Shown here in pieces: positions 22,377-34,042 of a stretch of DNA of 64,000 nt. Both the position numbers and the translations under genes were made by a program. A model generated the notes under the pieces. It searched no databases. It was not told where the DNA came from and worked only from the letters and a program-made list of their open reading frames with translations. Origin of the DNA: Sugiyamaella lignohabitans (Eukaryota; Ascomycota; Dipodascomycetes; Dipodascales; Trichomonascaceae); assembly GCF_001640025.1 (NCBI RefSeq), contig NC_031673.1, positions 1,798,001-1,862,000 of the forward strand. Direction: 5' to 3'. The stretch's first letter is position 1; each line of letters opens with the position of its first letter.

Positions 22377-22561
22377 GTATGTGATTGATCTAATATGTGC
22401 TGCCAAATGCAGGTGCACTTTTGACAAGCCAGTGATTCTATGCGCGATTCTAAGTGAAATTAGCAATGGAATCGAGGCATTGGATTCAGTAGCATTGGCA
22501 CTGGTCATTTTGAATTACCCATTTCGAACTGATCTGACAAGCAAATACTAACTGTCTAGTC

Positions 22562-25500
22562 ATGACTGCGTCTCCACCTCTGTTTGGACTCACCGTCGAT
22601 CAGTGGAAGTCGACTCAAATCTCTTCTGCTGACCCTCTGAAGAATATCCTTGATCTAGTAGCAGCCTATGATCCCAAGGATCCTGCCTGGATCACAATTG
22701 CCTCTCCAGAGCAAATCAAATCTCAATGGGACTCATTGCCAAAGGTGAGTTGACTAATTATTAGATAACTAGTTTAAGTGTCCCAAGAACTAACAGCCTG
22801 CAGAATGCTGAGAGCCTCCCTCTTTATGGTGTTCCATTTGCTGTAAAAGACAATATTGACGTAGATGGATTCCCCACTACTGCTGCTTGTCCTGCTTATA
22901 GATACATTGCGCAAGCTGATGCTGTAGTTGTAGCGCTACTCAAGAAAGCTGGTGCAATTGTCGTGGGAAAGACCAATTTAGATCAGTTTGCTACTGGTTT
23001 GGTTGGTGTTAGAAGCCCTTACGGCATCCCTACATCGACTTTTTCAAGTTCCCACATTTCAGGCGGTTCCAGTTCAGGTTCTGCTGTCGTTGCATCAAAG
23101 GGTCTAGTGCCATTTTCGCTTGGAACTGACACTGCTGGGTCAGGTCGTGTTCCCGCTGCTTTGAACAATTTAATTGGTGTCAAGCCCACTGTAGGTGCAT
23201 TCTCTGCTACCGGTGTGGTCCCTGCCTGTAAATCGCTTGACTGCGTTTCTATCTTTACTCTATCCCTGAAAGATGCTCAATTGCTCTTTTCGCTTGCTGC
23301 TGAGTATGATCCCACATATGGTTACTCGAGAAGATTGCCCACTAAACCTCTCAAAACTTTTGGTAAGCGTCCATTGTTTGCTATTCCCAGCAATCCCAAG
23401 TGGTTTGGCGAGGAGCAAAACAAGGTTGCTTATGAAAAGGCAATTGAAAAGTTCAGATCTCTTGGTGTTGAAATCACTGCTGTAGACTTTTCAATTCTTT
23501 ATGAACTTGCCGACTTACTGTATGAAGGTCCTTGGGTTGCTGAGAGATATGCTGCCATTCGCGACTTTATGCAATCTCCTGAGAAAATGAACAAGACTGT
23601 ATATCAAATTATCAAAAAGGCCGAGAATTTCACTGCTGCTGACTTTTTCGACTTTGAGTACCGTCGTAAGGACATTATCAAGAAGATTGAAGCTCAATTC
23701 GATCATTTCGATGGTATGATTGTCCCCACTTGTCCTTTGAATCCAACTTTGGCTGACCTCGAAGCCGAGCCTATTCTTGTCAACTCCCGCCAAGGAACTT
23801 ACACCAATTTTGTCAATCTTTCTGACATGTCTGCATTGTCTATTCCAGCCGGTTTCAGAGAAGACGGCTTGCCAACAGGTGTCACCCTGTTGTCCAAGGC
23901 ATTCCATGACTATGCTTTGCTTGATCTGGCACAAAGATTCCTTACTGCTGACAAGACCCGTTTACTAGGCAACACTGGTGTCTACACTAGTTCTGAAACT
24001 GATATTCTAGTGTCTACTCTGCCTCAATTGTCAGCTCCTGAAACAATTCCTTTGGCTGTTGTTGGTGGTCATTTATCTGGTATGGCTCTCAACTGGCAAT
24101 TACAGAAAGTCAATGCTACACTCGTAAAACGGTGTCTTACTGCCAGACACTACAGACTATATGCATTACCAAACTCCAATCCACCTAAGCCCGGTCTCCA
24201 GAGGGTTGGTCCAGGATCTAACGGCGAATCTCTTAACATCGAGATTTGGAATGTACCCACTGAGAAGTTTGCTGACTTCATTTCAATGGTCCCTGCTCCA
24301 CTCGGAATTGGATCTGTCGAACTTGAAGACGGTTCTTGGGTGAAGGGCTTTATCTGTGAGGAAATTGGATATGCTGGTGCAAAGGATATTACCAAGTACG
24401 GAGGTTGGAAAAAGTACATTTCTCACACTAGTAATGGCAGACCATTCAACACTGTTTTGGTTGCCAATCGTGGTGAAATCGCAGTGAGAATTATCAAGAC
24501 TTTGAAGAAGCTTGCTATTCACTCTGTTGCTGTGTATTCTGAGCCCGATCGTTATGCTCAACACGTTCTGGAAGCTGATGACGCTGTATTTTTACAGGGA
24601 ACCACTGCTGCCGAGACTTATCTCTCGGTTCGTAAGATTCTCGATGCTGCTAAAAAGACTGGAAGTCAAGCGATTATTCCAGGCTATGGATTCCTTTCGG
24701 AGAATGCTGACTTTGCTGATGCCTGTCAGGAAGAGGGTATTGTTTTCGTTGGTCCCAATGGAGACACTATTCGTAAGCTGGGTTTGAAGCACTCTGCAAG
24801 GGATATCGCTGAAAAGGCTGGCGTACCACTTGTTCCTGGAAGTGGCTTACTAGACACTATTGACGATGCTTTGAAGGTCGCTGCCAAACTCGAGTACCCT
24901 CTTATGATTAAGAGTACCGCTGGTGGCGGTGGTATTGGTTTACAAAGAGTTGACAACGACGAGCAGCTAAGAAAAGCTTTCGTGACTGTGCAACGTCAAG
25001 GTATGGCATACTTCAACGACTCCGGTGTGTTCTTGGAAAGATTTGTTGAGAATGCCAGACACGTTGAGGTTCAAGTGTTTGGTGATGGTTACGGCAAGGC
25101 TATTTCTCTGGGTGAGAGAGATTGTTCCCTCCAAAGAAGAAACCAGAAGATTATTGAGGAGACTCCTGCTCCTCGATTCCCTGAGGCTACTCGTGAAAGA
25201 ATCAAGAAAGCCGCTGAAATGCTTGCTTCCAGTATGAAGTATAAATGTGCTGGTACTGTCGAGTTCATTTACGACGAAAACAGAGATGAGTTCTACTTTT
25301 TGGAAGTCAATGCTCGTCTTCAAGTCGAACATCCTATTACCGAGATGGTTACTGGCCTTGATCTTGTGGAATGGATGCTTTACATTGCTGCCGACAGAGC
25401 TCCTGATTTTACTATTCCTGTCGTTTGCAAGGGTGCTGCCATGGAGGCAAGACTCTATGCTGAGAATCCAGTCAAGGATTTCTTGCCTTCTCCTGGTCAA

Positions 25501-28050
25501 CTTACCGATGTCAGCTTCCCATCTTTTGCTCGTGTGGATACGTGGGTTGAAAAGGGTGTCAAGATTTCTGCTGAGTACGATCCTACTCTTGCAAAGATTA
25601 TTGTTCACGGTACCGACAGAGCAGATGCTCTTGCCAAGCTCAATGCTGCTTTGAACGAAACTGTTGTCAGTGGTGTTATTACCAACCTTGACTATCTCCG
25701 TTCGATCGCTGGATCTACTATGTTCTCGGAAGCCAAGGTAGCTACCAAGGTCCTCGATTCTTACAAGTATCAACCTCATGCAATTGAGATTACTGCTCCT
25801 GGCAGTTATACCTCCGTTCAAGACTACCCTGGACGTCAACTCCTGTGGCACATTGGTGTTCCTCCATCTGGCCCCATGGATGAGTACGCTTTTAGAATTG
25901 CCAACAAGATTGTTGGAAACCATCCAAAAGCCCCTGCTATTGAGTGTACTTTGGTTGGTCCCAGTATTTTGTTCCATCATGATGCAGTCATCGCTCTTGC
26001 AGGTGGAAACTCGCCTGCTACCTTGGATGAGAAGCCAATCTCACTGTGGGAGCCAATTGAAGTTAAAGCCGGCCAGAAACTTGTTGTTGGAAAGCTTTCA
26101 TCTGGTTGCAGATCTTATATTGCTATCAGAGGAGGTATCGATGTTCCTGAATATTTGGGAAGTAGATCGACTTTTGCCTTAGGTAACTTGGGTGGTTACA
26201 ATGGAAGAACTCTCAAGTTTGGTGATGTTTTGTTCTTAGCTGAACCTGAACTTGCCAGTTGTACTATCCCAGGCCCCATTTCAGAGCCAGCCCCTGTCCC
26301 CAAATCGTTGATTCCTACTTACTCTAACTCTTGGTCAGTTGCTGTCACCTGTGGTCCTCATGGCGCCCCTGATTTCTTCAAGCAGTCCAGTTTGGAAACA
26401 TTCTTTTCTAGCGAATGGAAGGTCCATTACAACTCTAACAGATTTGGTGTCCGTCTTATTGGTCCCAAGCCCGAGTGGGCTCGTCCCGATGGTGGTGAAG
26501 CTGGTCTGCACCCCTCCAACGCCCACGATTATGTCTACTCGTTGGGTGCCATTAACTTCACTGGTGATGAGCCCGTGATTCTTACATGTGATGGTCCATC
26601 GCTTGGAGGATTTGTTTGTGCTGCAGTCGTTATTGAGTCGGAGATGTGGAAGATTGGCCAAGTTAAGCCTGGTGATAAGATCAAGTTTGTTCCTGTTACT
26701 TTTGATGATGCCATCAACATGAAGAAGAAGTACGAGAACGTCGTTACTGAATTTGAGGATACCTCTTCCCATTTGGGAGAAATAACTCCAAGCCCTATTT
26801 ACTCTCCTGTCCTGTATTCTCAAAAGGCAGACAAACTCAATCCCGATGTTGCTTACAGATTTGCCGGTGACAGATATATCCTTGTTGAATACGGTGAAAA
26901 CATTATGGATTTGAACTTATCTTACAGAGTGCACCGTTTAACAGAGCTTGTACTTGGTAAAGTCGAAGGTGTTTTGGAAATGTCATCAGGCGTCCGATCT
27001 GTGTTGATTCAGTACGACTCGTTGAAAGTCAGCCAACAAGAACTTCTTAAGAAACTAACTGATATTGAGAAATCGATCTTGTTTGTTGACAACTGGCAGG
27101 TTCCTTCCAGAATCATCAAGCTACCCCTTGCATTTGAAGACAAGAAGACCCTGGCTGCTGTTGACCGTTATAAGGAGACCATCAGATCGTCGGCTCCCTG
27201 GCTCCCCAATAACGTGGACTTCCTTAAGGAGGTAAATGGATTGTCTGACAGAAACGATGTTCGTGATATTCTGTACCAAGCTCGTTTCTTAGTTCTTGGA
27301 CTTGGCGATGTCTTCTTGGGTGCTCCTTGCGCTGTGCCTTTGGATCCTCGTCATCGTCTGCTAGGAACCAAGTACAATCCATCCAGATCATACACTCCTA
27401 ATGGAACTGTGGGAATTGGTGGTATGTACATGTGTATCTATACCATGGAATCGCCCGGTGGTTATCAACTCGTCGGTCGCACAGTTCCAATCTGGGACAA
27501 GCTGATTCTCAACAAGGCTTCGGGTGACGATTCGCGTCCTTGGTTATTGTCTCCATTTGACCAGATCGAGTACTACCCAGTAAGTGAGGAGCAACTTGAG
27601 AAGTTCACTGAGGAAGTCGAGCATGGAAGATACAAGTTTGATATTGAAAACACCATTTTCGACTACGGCGAGTATACTCGTTGGTTGAAGGCCAACCACG
27701 CTTCTATTAAAGCACACACTGAACGACAACTTGAAGGCACTGACGAGTTTGCCAGAATCATTCAAATCTCCAACGCCGAGCTCCAAAAGTCCACCGGTCC
27801 CAAAGACCACGGTGTCGAGGAGTTCTCTGAGAACGCTGTCCATGTCTACTCCGAAGTCACTGGTCGATTCTGGAAGCCCTGTCTTGTTGTAGGCGACCGT
27901 GTCGTCAAAGGAGGTGGTGTTGTCATTCTCGAAGCCATGAAGACCGAGATGGTTGTCAACGCCCCTACCGAGGGCAAAGTGGTCAAGATCTACCACGAAA
28001 ACGGAGACATGGTCGAGGCTGGTGACCTCGTCGCCGTCATCGAGCCCTAA
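22562..28050 (+). CDS. DUR1,2: Urea amidolyase (urea carboxylase plus allophanate hydrolase), two exons
   Basis: A bifunctional biotin enzyme that carboxylates urea with ATP and bicarbonate to allophanate, then hydrolyses it to ammonia and CO2. Exon 1 22562-22744 (61 codons), intron 22745-22803 (59 nt; GTGAGT, GAACTAAC, CTGCAG), exon 2 22804-28050; total 1,809 residues (S. cerevisiae 1,835). Order of domains: amidase-signature allophanate hydrolase with VKDN Lys and the GGSSSGSA Ser motif, its C-terminal domain (PLAVVGGHLSGMALN), biotin carboxylase from about residue 607 (VLVANRGEIAVRI; LEVNARLQVEHP), carboxyltransferase KipA-like from about 1056 and KipI-like from about 1411, and a biotinyl domain with EAMKTEM (Lys near 1773). 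All key motifs look intact. Cytosolic. Converges with the HAL3-like gene. Confidence 0.98.
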
Positions 28051-28109
28051 ATATAATTACGAATAGCATTAATACACTTGTTTATGATACGAACCACATC
28101 TGGGGCACG

Positions 28110-28245
28110 TGCCTCCGGCCGCTGGGGCTCCCCCCGGACTTTGTTTGTGCTCGCTTCGCGAGCCACGCGGGACCCCCCAAGCCCCGACTCGAGCGAAGCG
28201 AGAGGAGCCACGGGGTCTGGGGCAGAGCCCCAGCCGCCGGAGGCA
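28110..28245. repeat. Composite hairpin element between convergent genes
   Basis: Forward half 28110-28163 is partly decayed (hairpin 1 broken to ggggctccccccgga, arm gctcgc-ttc-gcgagc intact); reverse half 28185-28245 is intact. Spacer has gggaccccccaagcc. It lies between the DUR1,2 stop (28050) and the HAL3-like stop (28378). Confidence 0.9.
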
Positions 28246-28377
28246 CGGACCCCGTCAACGTGTATGTTACAATATTACATTAGTCTAGGTCTAGACAACG
28301 GGATTATCGTAAAGTAGTGAGAGAAGGATATGCTCGAATAAATACTCTGTGTAGTGAGATGAATTGTGGTATGCAAA

Positions 28378-29538
28378 TTAGTCGTCGTCTTCATCGTCAC
28401 CGTCTCGTGTCCTTTCAGCATCGTCGTCGTCGTCTTCGTCATCGTCATCATCAGATGGCCCGCCTAGTCGCTTGACCAGAGTATCGACAATGTCAGACCA
28501 TTCCCTCATTCCTCCCATGCCAATATCACCGCACACGAGAACCTTTTCAACTGGCTTCAAAGTCTCAATCCAAGTAAAATCCTCCTTGATAATTGACAGG
28601 TGCTTTTTCGTCACTGGATTCGTGTACATGTGTGTGTTCATGGCGGGAGCAATGAGAATCGGAACAGCAGGGTTCCAAGATCGAATGACTGATGTAATAA
28701 GGTTGTTGCATATTCCATTCGCTATTTTGGCTAGTGTATTCGCCGACAAAGGAGCAATTAAAAGAACATCAGCCCAGCGCCTCAACCGCACATGAAGCAT
28801 GGTCTCAGCTACGCCATGCCGAGAATCCCACTCATCATTGTCGTGCCACACTTTTACATCGGGTGGAATCTTGAGTCCAGTCATGAAATGTTGTGCCGAT
28901 GCAGTAACTATTAGCTGAATCTCAGCTTGATCTTTATACACTTGTTTCAGCTTTCCTATGATAAGAGCGATCTTGATGGTTGCAACTGATCCCGTAACCG
29001 CTAACAAAATATGAACTTTCCCATCATCTTCACTACCAGACCCAGTGCCAGTTCCGCCTCCTTGCCCAATTGTATGTTGTTGATGCTGTTGGTATTTGTG
29101 TTGAGTTGCTTTCGAGTTGGCTGTACTATTGGGTCCTGGCAGAGGGTGTTGTTGATGAGGTTGTCGTTGCTGTGTGTGTTGCACCACTTCATGATCTCGA
29201 ACTTGAGTTGGTGCAATTACTGGAGAATTAGTTGTCTGCGCGGAGTTCTCAAGTCCTTTACTACCCTTCGGACTATGTAAATTCTCGCTATCAACACTGT
29301 TTCGACGAACTGCAACACCTGTAATGGGTTTTTTCTTGTCTGTAAGAGCTCTACTAAGACCTGAAACAGTCGGTTGAGCGTGTGGATGGAATGGATGTGT
29401 ATCAGGATGCGAAGTTGGAGGTAAGTCGGTGAAAGACAAGGCACTGGGTCTTCTCTCTAAACTACTCGTTTGAACATTAGCAGACGACGATTGTCGCTGT
29501 ATTAGTGGTGGCTGGGTTGGATTAGACGGCGTTGTCAT
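28378..29538 (-). CDS. Phosphopantothenoylcysteine decarboxylase / HAL3-SIS2-type flavoprotein
   Basis: A 386-residue member of the HFCD flavoprotein family containing Cab3, Sis2 (Hal3) and Vhs3. These make up the PPC decarboxylase of coenzyme A synthesis, and Hal3/Vhs3 also inhibit the phosphatase Ppz1 in salt tolerance. Residues 1-175 are low-complexity (Ser, Pro, Gln, His-rich). The FMN domain follows (HILLAVTGSVATIK; LIAPLSANTLAKIANGICNN). The three catalytic landmarks are all present: His in MLHVRLRRWAD (about 249), Asn in PAMNTHMY (about 301) and Cys in VLVCGDIGMGGM (about 336). The C-terminus is an Asp/Glu tail typical of the Hal3 group. I cannot tell from sequence alone which paralogue it equals. 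Confidence 0.93.
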   Translation of the reverse strand: MTTPSNPTQPPLIQRQSSSANVQTSSLERRPSALSFTDLPPTSHPDTHPFHPHAQPTVSGLSRALTDKKKPITGVAVRRNSVDSENLHSPKGSKGLENSAQTTNSPVIAPTQVRDHEVVQHTQQRQPHQQHPLPGPNSTANSKATQHKYQQHQQHTIGQGGGTGTGSGSEDDGKVHILLAVTGSVATIKIALIIGKLKQVYKDQAEIQLIVTASAQHFMTGLKIPPDVKVWHDNDEWDSRHGVAETMLHVRLRRWADVLLIAPLSANTLAKIANGICNNLITSVIRSWNPAVPILIAPAMNTHMYTNPVTKKHLSIIKEDFTWIETLKPVEKVLVCGDIGMGGMREWSDIVDTLVKRLGGPSDDDDDEDDDDDAERTRDGDDEDDD

Positions 29539-30240
29539 TTTAAAACGTCAACTATGTTCAATTAAACACACTCAATGAAATATGGATGGGATATAGGATA
29601 CGAGCAAGTGACAAGGGTGATAGAAACTTGTGGTTCTAATCTCCAGTACTCCTACTCGTATTTGTGGAAAACTGATAAAGAAGCTCACTCCGAAAACTGA
29701 CCTCAAAAGCTGAGTCCAAAAGAAGCTGACTACCGACTTCTTTAATTAACCAAATGATTAAATACCAATGCAACAATAGTATTGATATTGTGAAATGGCA
29801 AATCACGGTACAAGGTGACGGTAATGGGTACCAGGTTCTCTCCTAGCAGAATTACAAACGCAGAAGAGAACTTATTAAATTCTGGGAACCAGTAAACAGA
29901 CTAGATTTTTAACTTTTTCTCTAGTATCTTTTGAAGGAAATAATCACCAGCTAGTCTAGTAGTCCCTCTCAATATTCAACCACTTTTGGGGAGACGAACA
30001 ATAGCACGTCAATTACAAATCAGACAAGACTTGTGAGTGGTTTCGTGAGCAAACTTGAATGAAAACTTAGCAATTCCGTACGGTGAACACCAAACAGTGA
30101 TAAACTGTTTATTAAAAGGTTCCAGAAAACAGATGTTTCAAGCCTTGTAGTGATAAGTTATTCAAGTTCCCTGCCGACCGTTCACAAACTGTTGCCCTGT
30201 TATCCTATTGTAGACCTATTGCTCCTGCGTGGGAGCTCGC

Positions 30241-30539
30241 TGTTACGGATCCTCACTCCGAAAAGGGTATCAAACCCCTGACCAACTGGACCCTGAAGCA
30301 GCAGATTTTATTAGTGGGACTTCCTTACTCTCAGTTATGAGTCTCTGTATTTACAATTTCAATGCTTATATACTGTTGATGTTATAATATTGACTCTGGT
30401 GACCCGACTCCATTCGAACCAAGTTGAATTTTTTTAGCGGAGTTCCAGGCTCGGCTAAGTAGAGTTATGAGCTTGAATATTCGGAGACTGTTCATTACTC
30501 AGCAAAGCAAACTCGTAAGCGACTTAGAGATTCGTGACA
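30241..30539. mobile_element. Possible solo LTR relic
   Basis: A 299-bp block begins tgttac and ends gtgaca (imperfect inverted ends with TG...CA), and contains a tatata box at about 30367. The right flank contains aagcgccg, which partly matches the 3' end complement of initiator tRNA-Met used as primer site by Ty1/copia elements, but without the leading tgg. The flanking 5-mers (ctcgc, gtaca) are not a target duplication. Weak evidence; no second LTR or coding remnant is visible. Confidence 0.25.
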
Positions 30540-31556
30540 GTACATAAGCGCCGAATTGTGATACATCGCGTTGATAATAAAGTATGTTAATTAATTAGCT
30601 CAACTCAATTTGTGGAGAGAGCTTCATGAAATTGAGATCACGTAGCTGCATGAGACAATCTCCAAATATTTAGCTCTATCAGCCAGTCAGTTTAGAGTTT
30701 TAAAATTAAATGATTATCACAGTTTTGTAAGCTCTAACGACTTTCACAAATCCATTCGAACTCAACAGTTTCTAGTCAAAAGAACCGTGAGAGGAGAGAA
30801 GAGAAGAGATAAGAAGAAATCTCATCCAGCGAGAATTGCTATGATTAAACACGTGACGCCTGTTCGGTCTGATGAGCGATTAGGTTTCCAGGTGCATCTG
30901 GCGAGAGGCTGGTTAATTGGCTAATGTGGAGAGGCGGACATGTGCACGGCTGGCGATGGCCCTTATGACTTCACAGTAGAAGAGGTTGGTTGCAATGTTG
31001 TATATATACACTCGTATAGGTTACACTGGACTTCAAGCAATAGTTTATTCTCGATTCTCGATTTTCGAATTTCGGTTTTTGTTATCGTATTCAAGCTAGT
31101 TCAAACAGTTTTATTTGAACAGAATTATCGTTACATAATTTACAACCTGTCTGGAATCAACGAGCAACTATCTACTTCTTTGACTGTTGCAGTGGTGATA
31201 TAACGTTTTACTCCATCGTTATACTTGTTCCCGAATCACAGAGTCTATTATCAAAGTTTGGTATTACAGGGTAGCAGGCAGCAACCGAGTCGTTTGTGTT
31301 GCGTTATATAAGAGAGTTTTGGATAAAGTCTATTTGGCAGTCGTTATCACCGTTTTTGAATCACAGGCCAGCCAGCAATCGAATCAAAGCTCCAATCGAA
31401 GCACCAAATCAAAGCCTACCAGCCTTTATTCTTTTGGTATATTGATTCCTGTAGTCTCGTTGTATTAACGTTGGTACTTGATATCTCGGTTCATCATTAC
31501 GATCGAGTATTCTTAGAGAAACATCTATTCGTTTACTTACTTCTGTGTCTCATAGC

Positions 31557-31919
31557 ATGAAGAGCAAGTGGCATTCCTCATACCAACAACAACAATTGCA
31601 ACATTTACATTATCCAAAGGAATCGCTAATATTTGCTGATCAAGCTGAGCACAAGTTTTTATTATCATCGAAGAGGCTGCCACAAGCCCTACAGTCATTT
31701 CCTGAAGTTTTTTCAGACCTGATACAACACCCACATAAACCAGGGCCACAGGCACAGTTTGGATCTCATCCAGCTTCCTTATTATATCCATCATATACAT
31801 CAGAACAACCAACAGTACTTCAACAATCTGTGTTTTCATTCCATCCTCTAGAAATCCCCAATCAATTCCCATCTCACACTTTGGATAGGACGACAACTGA
31901 CTTTGAGTTATATCTCTGA
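31557..31919 (+). other. Possible upstream ORF in the leader of the EDC1-like gene
   Basis: An ATG-started frame of 120 codons, Gln/His/Pro/Ser-rich, ends 246 bp before the start of the next gene on the same strand. I recognise no domain. A similar-sized frame exists on the opposite strand, so this may be chance. If transcribed with the downstream gene it would act as a long leader ORF. Confidence 0.25.
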
Positions 31920-32165
31920 TACAACAGATCCTCAACATATTTGCACCTAATATTCTAACCTAACCATTAGCATTGGATCAGGTCGCACTTTTTTTATTAT
32001 CCACCTATCATCTCCTCAAATATTCAACTAAAAGAGTGAGATAGAATATTACCCAATATTCTTTTTTTTTTGTGGATTATTTATTACGATCACTATTACT
32101 ATTATTATTGTTTTCTTTTATCATCTGTTTTATCAAGTGGATTATTTATCATTCGGAACGAAATC

Positions 32166-33707
32166 ATGTCAGTATCAACAATTACCCCCAACAGTGGAAC
32201 TTCTACTGGGACTATCATCACCAACCCAGCTATAGTCAAATCAGCTTTGGAAAAGAAGCAAGCGAAACAGAACAAGCAGGAAAACCAGGGGTCTAAGAAA
32301 TCTCACCATAAGGGCAATGACTCCCACAAGAATGGCACTACCAACTCTTCATCATCTTCCAACTCCAACAATGCTGGCAATGGAAAGAAGAAGAATAGCA
32401 AGCCCCATGCCAATAGCTCCTCTGGAGCTCCTGCTACTTCTGGCCCCAATTCGCATTCCAGTCCTTTGGACTCAGCGCGTACCTCACCCACTCCTAGTGG
32501 TAACGGTACAAACTCTAAGTCTAAGAAGACCAAGGAAAACAAGGAGCCGAAAGACTCCAAGGACAACAGGGAAGGGAATACAAGTAAGAAATCTTCCAAT
32601 AACAACAATGCCAACCGGTCGGCTCGTAGCAAGACCCCTGTTGACGCTTCCTCGGCTCCTTCAAACCCCTCAACTCCATCTAACAATGGCGACTCTGCTG
32701 ATGATTTGAAGAAGATTTTATATCCTGATTTATTTGGCGAGGGAGGAACTCTTAATGGCAACCAGAAAAAGAATCGTCGCTCGAAATCCAGTGGCGCTAC
32801 TGTTTCCAGTTCTACCAGTAACAGTAGTAGTTTTACTACCACTCTCCCCCCTCAGAAATCCAAGCCTAACAACTCTGGTAACAACTCTGGTAAGGTGTCA
32901 AGTTCGCCTCCTAACCAGCAACATCATCCCAACAATGGTTCTTCAATAACTTCTACCGTGTTTGCTGGCTCTAGTTTCCATTCTTCCCCTGCTCCATCGG
33001 CCCTTCCACGACCCAATTTCAAGATGAAGTCAGTGGCATCATCAGCTCCACCTCCTACTTCTATGCTAGAACAGTTTATGATGGCTGATAAACAAGAACG
33101 TGAACAGAAGAAGCTTCAACAACTTCAACAACATTCTCCACCAACTGTTCATGAGAACAATTCTGCAAATATAGCAAGAACTAGCCCTAATGGAACTGTC
33201 GCTGAAGTGTCCAATGTCCAACCATTGGGCTCTCCAATTGGTTCTCCAGTTCAACAGCAGCTTCATTTGGCACAGAGACGACAAAGTATTCCTGGCATGA
33301 ATGTTCCTCACTTCCCACAACCTGCTTCAAGCATTATGCCCTCAAATATCCCTCCCCCATTTCAATATTCTCAATACGCATCTGTACAGCCTGGTCCAGG
33401 AGTAATCCCACCCATGGCTTACGGAGCACCCATTCCTCCTCAGATGTTTTCTCCATATGGGGTTCCTCCTCTTGTGAACAATGGTCTTCCCCCTCAACAA
33501 CCAGTTGCACCACAACAGCCTGTACTCCCTCACCAACAGCATCCTCTATATCCTGGTCACCCCTTTGTCACTAGCACTAATTACCCTCCGGTAATTCCTC
33601 ACATGCCAGTGCCAAATCCTGATCTTGCTGCCCAGCAGCTTCACCAGTATCACCGCCAGCAACCAGTCAACCACTTAGCTACACAGGACAAGAAGGTAGC
33701 TAATTAG
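32166..33707 (+). CDS. EDC1/PNRC-like mRNA decapping activator
   Basis: A 513-residue, largely disordered protein rich in Ser, Asn, Pro and Gln. Start chosen at the ATG at 32166; the frame runs upstream but with no other ATG. Residues about 1-250 are Lys/Ser/Asn-rich with KK clusters. Around residues 255-280 is FAGSSFHSSPAPSALPRPNF, which fits the PNRC-type YAG(x)FH-SPAP-LPxPxF motif of Edc1/Edc2 relatives, used to bind Dcp1 and stimulate Dcp2. It is followed by a charged helix (SMLEQFMMADKQEREQKKLQQLQQ, given here only in outline) and a Pro/Gln-rich C-terminal half. Likely cytoplasmic, in mRNA turnover. It converges with eIF3k. Confidence 0.7.
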   Translation: MSVSTITPNSGTSTGTIITNPAIVKSALEKKQAKQNKQENQGSKKSHHKGNDSHKNGTTNSSSSSNSNNAGNGKKKNSKPHANSSSGAPATSGPNSHSSPLDSARTSPTPSGNGTNSKSKKTKENKEPKDSKDNREGNTSKKSSNNNNANRSARSKTPVDASSAPSNPSTPSNNGDSADDLKKILYPDLFGEGGTLNGNQKKNRRSKSSGATVSSSTSNSSSFTTTLPPQKSKPNNSGNNSGKVSSSPPNQQHHPNNGSSITSTVFAGSSFHSSPAPSALPRPNFKMKSVASSAPPPTSMLEQFMMADKQEREQKKLQQLQQHSPPTVHENNSANIARTSPNGTVAEVSNVQPLGSPIGSPVQQQLHLAQRRQSIPGMNVPHFPQPASSIMPSNIPPPFQYSQYASVQPGPGVIPPMAYGAPIPPQMFSPYGVPPLVNNGLPPQQPVAPQQPVLPHQQHPLYPGHPFVTSTNYPPVIPHMPVPNPDLAAQQLHQYHRQQPVNHLATQDKKVAN

Positions 33708-33854
33708 CATGCTGCTATAACTGGTGATTTAACCTGTCTCTTGGATTCCCTACTCTTGGTTTTTTTGTTTTCCTACTTTTTGCTCAGTATGGACAATTTT
33801 TTTTATAAGAAATGAAGGAATCTACTTTACTACACAATATAAATCTTCGGTGCG

Positions 33855-33999
33855 TGCCTCCGGCGGCCCGAGGTTTAACTTCGACCTGCAGCTCTTGTTC
33901 GATAACAGTTACAGCTACAGCAGTCATGTTTAGTTCCCGTTCTCATTAACAGGAGGTTCTCATTATAGGAGCCCTGGGCGGAGCCCAGCTGCTGGAAAC
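33855..33999. repeat. Degenerate pair of hairpin repeats between convergent genes
   Basis: Left remnant 33855-33901 keeps tgcctccggcggc and then diverges; right remnant 33968-33999 keeps gagccctgggcggagccca followed by a decayed terminus. It lies between the stops of the EDC1-like gene (33707) and eIF3k (34043). Confidence 0.75.
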
Positions 34000-34042
34000 A
34001 TAACTGCAGCATTACAAAACGTTAACGTATAAACCAGATCTA

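Larger units (their letters stand above)
20398..22561. other. Long divergent intergenic region between VMA8 and DUR1,2
   Basis: About 2.2 kb with no gene I can support. It holds the composite at 21031-21168, and the DUR1,2-proximal 500 bp is AT-rich with GATA cores. The short open frames are overlapping and without domains. Confidence 0.5.
29539..32165. other. Long divergent intergenic region
   Basis: About 2.6 kb between the HAL3-like and EDC1-like genes. It contains an LTR-like segment (30241-30539) and a 120-codon frame in the leader of the next gene. No hairpin-repeat copy was found here, unlike most other long spacers. No tRNA signature was recognised. Confidence 0.5.

Noticed and set aside
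24967..25980. 337-codon frame antisense to DUR1,2
   Set aside because: Shadow of a conserved biotin carboxylase coding sequence; no domain of its own.
30190..30215. Homing-endonuclease-like word (reverse strand ataggataacagggcaac)
   Set aside because: Resembles the I-SceI/rRNA omega site but with a deletion and a mismatch, and no rRNA-like context around it.
30400..30425. cattcgaacc as a possible tRNA T-loop on the minus strand
   Set aside because: The bases on either side do not pair to form a T stem.
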